A DNA stretch of 64,000 nt from Pyxicephalus adspersus. Lineage: Eukaryota; Chordata; Amphibia; Anura; Pyxicephalidae. Below are positions 57,811 through 64,000 of the stretch, piece by piece. Under the pieces are notes generated by a model. It was not told the origin of the DNA. It worked only from the letters and a program-made list of their open reading frames with translations, and did no database searches. Location: the NCBI RefSeq assembly GCF_032062135.1, contig NC_092868.1, forward strand, positions 45,077,603-45,141,602, written 5' to 3'. The first letter of the stretch is position 1. Each line of letters starts with the position of its first letter. Position numbers and translations under genes: made by a program.

Positions 57811-58469
57811 TCCTGAAGCCAAAGTACCTTTTCTTCCTGCAACCTGTTCTCAATCGCCTCTTCTGATAGTATTGATGTCCCACAGCACATTGAGACAAGT
57901 ATTTTGTATAAATAACAGACAACAAGACGTAATGAAACACAACAATAAATAATTTAGGCTACAAGAGAGAAGTGATTTTAGAGCTGGAGAGGAGGAAAGT
58001 ATTGATAATGGCACAACGGTTGTTTGCATTCTTTATTCTCAAGCTGCTTCTGGTTGTGGCTGGTGGTGGTGCTGGTAGCATAAGCCCTATGTATATGGTC
58101 TTTTCTTTCTCTGGGCCTGTCAATGTTGTTGCTGGGGAATTACACCCAGTGACAGGATCACTAGTCTGACATGGCCCTTACTCCTGTGGTTTTCATGAAT
58201 GAGCTGACTTTTTTATGCCTATTAAAAATGTGTTCCCAACAGTTCACAATTGAGGTAAACTGTCTGTATGTCCCTAATAAATACAAAATAACAGCACTGA
58301 TATTTTCCAAATCATTACCCTAAAACATGTCTGCAGCAAGTGAAGTCAAAACCTATTTCCACATTTTCTGTGTCACTGACCTAAAAAATACTGAAATCAG
58401 GCGATCAGCATGAAACCTAGTCAATTACCAATGTTCAACTATGTCCAGTTGACAATTTATTGTCGACAA
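57811..58469. other. no feature recognised
   Basis: Nothing recognised. Confidence 0.4.
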
Positions 58470-59380
58470 CGACCACTTTTTATTGAGTTTTTCAAATAAA
58501 GTAATAAAGTATAAATAAAGTGGTAAGTAAGTATACTAAAGTAGTACAAACATCTTACAAAACAAACTGATCCAAAAAAACACATCAAGACATAGTTACA
58601 AACAAGAAAAAAAACAAAACAAACCAATAATGCCAACAATAGTAAAGAGAAAAAAAAGAGGGGTGGGCCGATAAGAGGGAGAAACCCTCTGACATTCCAA
58701 TGGCACTCTCAATTAATCTTACATCGACCTAAGTACAGTAGTTACATAAAGAACTATAACATTCACAATACCAATTCAAATCTTGCTGAGCTGGCGAGAT
58801 AACCCCTTTGAGGCTATGTACTAACAAATACATAAGAGATGGAACATGGGAAAGAGGACGTAGAAAGGAGGAGGAGGGGTCGGCTTGGTGGAAGACACCT
58901 GAAAAACCAGAATACCTGCAGTACTTACTGGGGCCTCATGATCTTAGCTACAAGTGTGGGTGCACTGTAGTGATTTTAATGGTTAATAATGACCAGTAAA
59001 AAACATCACATAATAAAGTGTAAAGAACCCATCTGGACCTGGACATTTCTGAAGTCTGAGAGACGTCATGGTTACTTCAATTTCAGCTATGGTATCCTGA
59101 GCCTCCGGGTCTTTATAAAAAGTATCAGGTAGGTTTGTTAAATCAATGGAGGTTGCTAGTCAGTTGCTAGTTGTAGTGGTAAGGCCTATTTTCAGCCTTA
59201 TATGTTGAAAAGTGGGTGTAATGCTCCTAAGTCTATCAGTCAAAAGGAAGTCTTGTTTATTTCCCTTCACATAGTACTTACATCTTAATTTTTTTTCAGC
59301 ATGATGCACAAAAATGGGTCGATTTGAACTTATTGTCTAAATCCTTCTTAAGTTCCAGAGTCAGATAAGATTAATACTGG
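58470..59380 (-). mobile_element. L1/Tx1-like LINE remnant, reverse strand
   Basis: Minus strand: KKLRCKYYVKGNKQDFLLTD then RLRSI (about 59300-59240), EIEVTMTSLRLQKCPGPDGF (about 59085-59025, the PGPDGF block of L1 reverse transcriptase). Beyond a deletion, a 3' end with GAAAAACTCAATAAAAAGTG is at 58478-58497. Confidence 0.65.
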
Positions 59381-59993
59381 TATGACAATGAGGTATATTC
59401 CCCCTGTAAAGCAGAGCAAGCTTTCTTACACTGGGAGCCTAGTTGTATGTTTGGCCAGTAATCACTTTCTTTTGCCCATTCCACCAAATACCTGGGGTGA
59501 TGTTGGGAGTCAAATTCAAGTACTTCTCTTTGGTGGGTCAGTCAAAAGAGACAAGGAGGCTTTTGATACAAGGAAGAAGCAGAAATTAAGACAGCATTGA
59601 GGGGATCGGCACTATACTGCAGGGCAATACCAGTTGAAAAGAGGCAATTTACCCAAAAGTATTATCTATCCTTGAAAATGTTTGGTCTAGATGTGAGAAA
59701 TGTGTGTAGTCCCATTTAGTGAGATATAGTTTTCTCCATCAGTCAGTCAAGGAGTTCTGAGTGAACAGGTTACATAAAGAGAGGGCACCTGAAGGGCGAA
59801 AAGAGGGCTTCCAAGGTGGGTATCAGAGCTGAGGCCACTTTTATGACTAATAATGGCACACTCTTTGCGCAGGAGATAGGCAAAAAACCCAAAGCTCTGA
59901 AGCTTAACTAGACAATGAACCAGAGAAGCCACAGAAGAGGTTTATTATCAATAATATTACCGAAGGGTATGTCAAAGTATCTGCTTTTAATGT
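59381..59993. other. no feature recognised
   Basis: A 72-codon frame at 59382-59600 (+) has no known motif. Confidence 0.4.
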
Positions 59994-60125
59994 GATTACA
60001 ATTCACATTAAAACATGAACATACAATGCTTAGCTCACTTACAGTGTGAAAGTACTTTTCTACACTGACAGTATGGTAAAGTGAGCTAAGCACTGTATGT
60101 TCATGTTTTAATGTCAATTGTAATC
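59994..60125. repeat. 132-bp near-perfect hairpin
   Basis: Left arm GATTACAATTCACATTAAAA then CATGAACATACAATGCTTAG; right arm CTAAGCACTGTATGTTCATG then TTTTAATGTCAATTGTAATC. Arms of about 60 bases with few mismatches and a short loop near 60050-60062. Either a tiny palindromic MITE or, if transcribed, a small-RNA precursor. Confidence 0.85.
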
Positions 60126-61400
60126 TCACTCAGTTGTATGATATGTTTTCACAATATATATAAATACTTTTTGCTGAGCAAAGAAACCCTAGCTTTATTC
60201 CTCCTTTGTTCTATCCATTTTCAGTGCAAACAAAGCACAGAGCTGGATGCTGATATACTCCGATGACTGGCACCTGCAGTATATACATGTCTTGCAGGAC
60301 CATGAATATAAGGGCTGCTAAAAAGCATAAACTCACTTATCAATCTGTGTATTGGGTTCTATATGACTATTGGATGTAATATACATATGTATGTATACCA
60401 GAAGAACAAACTTCTCTTGTTTGCTCCCTTTTGGTCTGTTAAATATACAAAGTATTTTGCTATAACTGTTGAAAAGTAAAACATTGCTCCTGTTAGAAAC
60501 TCATAGTTTACTTTTGTTTTATAAATACTATCAGATTATTTAGAAAAAACTATTTAAAAAAATATAAGAATAAATATATCCACATTTGTATATATTCCCA
60601 ATATTCATTTTTATACAGTATGCCATTTCCAGTTTACTTCTACTGACAATAAAATGGCAACCTTGGTTTTACTAAAGTAAAAGAAAAAACAAATTGAATT
60701 GTTCTATTGAATAGATGAGCTTAAAATGTATTTGTGCTTAATAAATAAAAACTGTAAATGTCAGCAGATCTTATTAATGTTAAAAAGTTCAGTTTTTTTT
60801 TATATAGCTGCCTTATTTTAGAATACTTAAATGAAATAAACAGTGATTGCAACAGACTGGGAATAAATCCCAATGTGAAATCCCAATTTGTTCAAAGATA
60901 TAAAAACCCTGACAAAAATCATCTCACATGGTTATTGTGAAGCAAACAAAAAAAACTGATTTATTGAGACTCACATTTTTTAATTTGAAAAAATCTTTTA
61001 CATTCAGTAAACGACCAATAAGCCTTTTAATTATATGGTAAGAATAATTAAAATGCACAAACACTTCAGTATTTTCCATGGACAATAAAATAAAATTTTG
61101 TGACGTAGCATTATCATACATTTAATACAATCTAATGATTTGTAGCCATTGTATTCTACAAAGTAGCAGGGACTAAACCATTAAGCCAACTGGTATTACA
61201 TTAGGTAATTATGGTATTGTACCAGTTCATAATAACTCATTTAAAACTGAAAACTAAATAATAATATGAAGACACTATTTGGGTGACCCTTGTTAAATGT
61301 GTAACTTTTACATTTTTGGAAGGGCACCGAAAAATGTTTCCAGTGTGTTGTAAGTACTAGCAATAAGAGAATTATAAGTGAGTAGAGGATGGTGTTGTCT
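60126..61400. repeat. duplicated upstream module (OR5), diverged
   Basis: 60390-61400 is collinear with 44890-45990: GAACAAACTTCTCTTGTTTG, CAGACTGGGAATAAATCCCA, TACAAAGTAGCAGGGACTAA, GTACCAGTTCATAATAACTC. Confidence 0.65.
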
Positions 61401-62176
61401 TTCTCTTTTGCTTTATTATCCAATATGTATTTTTACTTTTTACATTTTGCCTAGCTTTCATTAATTGCAGTGACTGAAGTCAACTATTTTACCTTGTCTT
61501 GGGGGCTTGCTTGGCAACAAGCAGACCTGTGTTTCACGTAGTTCTCTGTAAAAGGTGAAACATTTTATAGACTGCAGGGTGTAATAATGGACTTTATAGT
61601 ACTGAAAGTTTTACTAGTCATGCCTACTAGTTTACAGAACAATGTACATGGCATTGGTCAGGCAAGTGGCGCCAGCAGTTGTGTCTCACCACACAAATTG
61701 TGTCTCATCTAGGAATTTGGATTACACAAACCACTGGTTCATGAGTAATGAAAAATACATATTTTGCTCTCAAATTGTAATAATTCTAAAAAAACATTTT
61801 ATCCTTTGCACATAGTAACATGACCGCCCAGGTAGTCCCTTATTCTCCTGTTGCATCTAGACCCACATTTACCTCTGCCATTCCTTGTCCTAATGCACCC
61901 TGTCACTAAGTCCAGGACTAGAGGTATAGGGGAAACCCTTTCAAGAATTTGGGCTCAACCAAGTAAGTGGAAATATTAAGGCTTATTAAAAAAATGTATT
62001 TGGACATGAAATTTTGTATGTGCTAAAGAGCAGTGACTGCCATATTCAGGTTGGGTGACTACAGACAAGACAAACATTTTAACACCAAAAAATATTAAAC
62101 ATATTGTAAGGTGTTTATTGCCAAGTTCTGGACACAACTGTTCTCCACAATAGATATATTGTTATCCTTTAACAAA
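61401..62176. other. OR5 upstream region
   Basis: 61740-61990 resembles 54350-54610. 61440-61740 has no counterpart upstream of OR4 that I can see. Confidence 0.5.
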
Positions 62177-62200
62177 ATGTTTTCCACTGCATGTCCAGAT

Positions 62201-63166
62201 ATGTTTTACAATAACACAGTGTCTGAATTCATTATCATTGGATTCCCAGCTTTGTACCATTATAATTCACTTCTGTTTGTGTGCCTTCTTATTGTGTACC
62301 TTCTTACTATAGCTGGTAATGTGACTATATGCGTTCTAGTGAAGACTAACCTACGCCTCCAATCTCCGATGTATATATTTATTAGCGCTCTGTCCTTTAT
62401 AGAGATCTTTTATACAGCTGTCACCATTCCGAAAATGCTGGTCAATCTCCTAGTTGCAAACAAAACTATATCTGTAAGAAACTGCCTCTTGCAGACATAT
62501 TTCTTCCATGCTCTCGGATCTTGTGAGGATTGTCTTCTTACCGCCATGGCCTATGACTGGTATTTGGCCATCTGCCACCCTCTTCACTATTCTTCCATCA
62601 TGACCTCCACAATGACCATGAGGTTAGTTGGTTTTTGTTTTACTCTTGGTTTTCCGTTTCCCCTCATTGAGATCCTTCTGATTTCTAGATTATCTTTTTG
62701 TAACAGCAAAATGGAACATATATTTTGTGACATTCCACCATTGATCAGTTTGGCTTGTGGTGACATCTCCATTAATATTCTTGCTGATTTTATAACAAAT
62801 TGTTTCAGTGTAGTTGTCAGCTTTTCTTTGGTCATGACCTCGTATTTTATCATTATTATGACTGTTATGAAAATAAAGACATCTGCTGGAAGAATGAAGG
62901 CTTTCTCCACCTGTGTTTCTCATCTGACTGTGGTGTTGATTTTCTTTACTTGTATTTTGTTTATGTACATTCGGCTTACCAAGAGCTACTCTTTGAACTT
63001 TGATGGTGCAGTGTCCATCCTCTATTCAGTGGTCACACCGATTTTGAACCCAATAATATACAGCTTTCGGAACCAAGAGATCAGATTTGCTTTTAAAAAC
63101 AGAATGTGCAAAGAAACAAGCATTTACAATAAAAAAATACATGAATCAGGCTGTATAAAAATATAA
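62201..63166 (+). CDS. olfactory receptor, class II (OR5), open frame with DRY changed to DWY
   Basis: 321 residues from the ATG aligned with OR3/OR4 starts; a second in-frame ATG at 62177 would give 329. Sequon N4-N-T, GN at 39-40, C95, C167/C176/C186, KAFSTC and NPIIYSFRN are present. Three anomalies: MAYDWYLAIC replaces MAYDRYLAIC (TGG at 62558-62560 where OR3 and OR4 have CGG, a CpG-type C-to-T change), removing the arginine central to G-protein coupling; the acceptor TTTTCCACTGCAG of its paralogues is TTTTCCACTGCAT; and the C-terminal tail departs after RMC into about 18 unrelated residues (KETSIYNKKIHE...). SLNFDGAV also replaces SLYFDRAV before TM7. Probably a very recent non-functional or silenced copy with an intact frame. 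Confidence 0.88.
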   Translation: MFYNNTVSEFIIIGFPALYHYNSLLFVCLLIVYLLTIAGNVTICVLVKTNLRLQSPMYIFISALSFIEIFYTAVTIPKMLVNLLVANKTISVRNCLLQTYFFHALGSCEDCLLTAMAYDWYLAICHPLHYSSIMTSTMTMRLVGFCFTLGFPFPLIEILLISRLSFCNSKMEHIFCDIPPLISLACGDISINILADFITNCFSVVVSFSLVMTSYFIIIMTVMKIKTSAGRMKAFSTCVSHLTVVLIFFTCILFMYIRLTKSYSLNFDGAVSILYSVVTPILNPIIYSFRNQEIRFAFKNRMCKETSIYNKKIHESGCIKI

Positions 63167-64000
63167 TAAATGCAAATTTCTTGTGAGCATTGTGTACTCA
63201 AATATGGTTTATTATAATTTTACCCAAAAAAGTTTCTAGATGTTTCATTAGCCTTTTTTTTGTGCCCTACACATTAGTTGAACTTTAGGGGCCAAAAGTC
63301 ATCTGAAGTTTCTGTCGAGGCCTTTCATCTGGTAGTATGAATGTTTAATCTACAAAGTGAATAAGATGAACCTGTGTTAACAGCATTTACCTATTCATAT
63401 GCAGAAGAAATATAGGTAACTATACCTAGTTAAATGAGAGCAAACCTAAGATTTGATTAGGTTAGGTTTCTAGTAATACATAAAACTGCACTATTTTCTA
63501 TATTATATGGACATGGGATAATCTTCTCTACAAATATCACCCCCTTGTCTTTTCTACCTTACATACTGTATACATTTAAATATGGAATCCTATAGATATC
63601 ATCTCTCAAAAACAACCCTCTCCTCACAAACAACAGGCTCTTAACAGACAGGACCACAAGTAGGTATATTGGGGTTACAGTATAACAATAAAGTCAAAGC
63701 AAATACAATGCTGAGCAAATATTAGGGAACTTTAAATTCTTTTTTATCATCTGAAAAGTATTTATTACACTTTTTTTGAACCACCATATAAACAATAACA
63801 TTATATGAAACAATACACCATTTATTAACAGTGATTACTAAAAACACATACAGTTTTGAATATTATTGACTCTAAACATGTAGGCTATACAGTCATTTAA
63901 TATCATTTTCCATTCTAAAAGATTTCTCTGCATTCTTTTTTATTATATTATTGTTCAAGTTTTTATTAAAATGATAAAGACAAGGGCACAAAATCACTTA
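63167..64000. other. OR5 3' flank, nothing recognised
   Basis: AT-rich; no gene, RNA gene or repeat of this window recognised. Confidence 0.45.

Overview
The window looks like vertebrate nuclear DNA, most likely from a frog (anuran amphibian). It is AT-rich and gene-poor, crowded with short DNA transposons, L1/Tx1-type and L2-type retroelement pieces and tandem repeats. Its only intact protein genes are single-coding-exon olfactory receptors (ORs). The anuran assignment is inference from the repeat types and divergent class II ORs; no species marker is present.

Layout. 1-15.9 kb: no gene seen; interspersed repeats, a tRNA-derived SINE, and a 31-bp tandem array broken by a nested pair of MITEs. 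15.9-17.0 kb: a 1.1-kb homopyrimidine tract. 17.6-22.4 kb: a complex locus in which a broken copy of a PC-esterase (PCED1/FAM113-type) gene lies between inverted arms built from a 98-bp minisatellite; the same minisatellite then runs on as a long array holding two assembly gaps. 22.4-23.4 kb: AT-rich tandem and palindromic repeats. 23.4-26.2 kb: a decayed L1/Tx1-like LINE with two transposon insertions. 29.4-63.2 kb: an OR cluster, all on the + strand, with five long OR reading frames (29493, 40652, 46085, 55282, 62201) and three OR fragments (about 33.5, 42.6 and 51.4 kb). Between them lie L1 remnants, a hAT element nested in a piggyBac-like element, a solo LTR and hAT MITEs.

The ORs form two subgroups. 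OR1, OR2 and the 33.5-kb fragment resemble each other (SKSSS, ANPIIYGL). OR3, OR4, OR5 and the 42.6- and 51.4-kb fragments form a younger tandem family sharing coding sequence, a 3' splice acceptor just before the ATG, and kilobases of flank. Paralogous flanks act as empty sites that define several insertions precisely. OR5 has lost the DRY arginine and the shared acceptor AG, and OR4 has lost an extracellular-loop-2 cysteine, so the array is still being born and decaying.

Most notable is the PCED1-like gene copy inside an inverted-repeat element: a candidate Pack-type or foldback transposon carrying a host gene copy. Sequence gaps (runs of N) lie at 11358-11420, 19324-20162 and 21372-22216, all inside tandem repeats.
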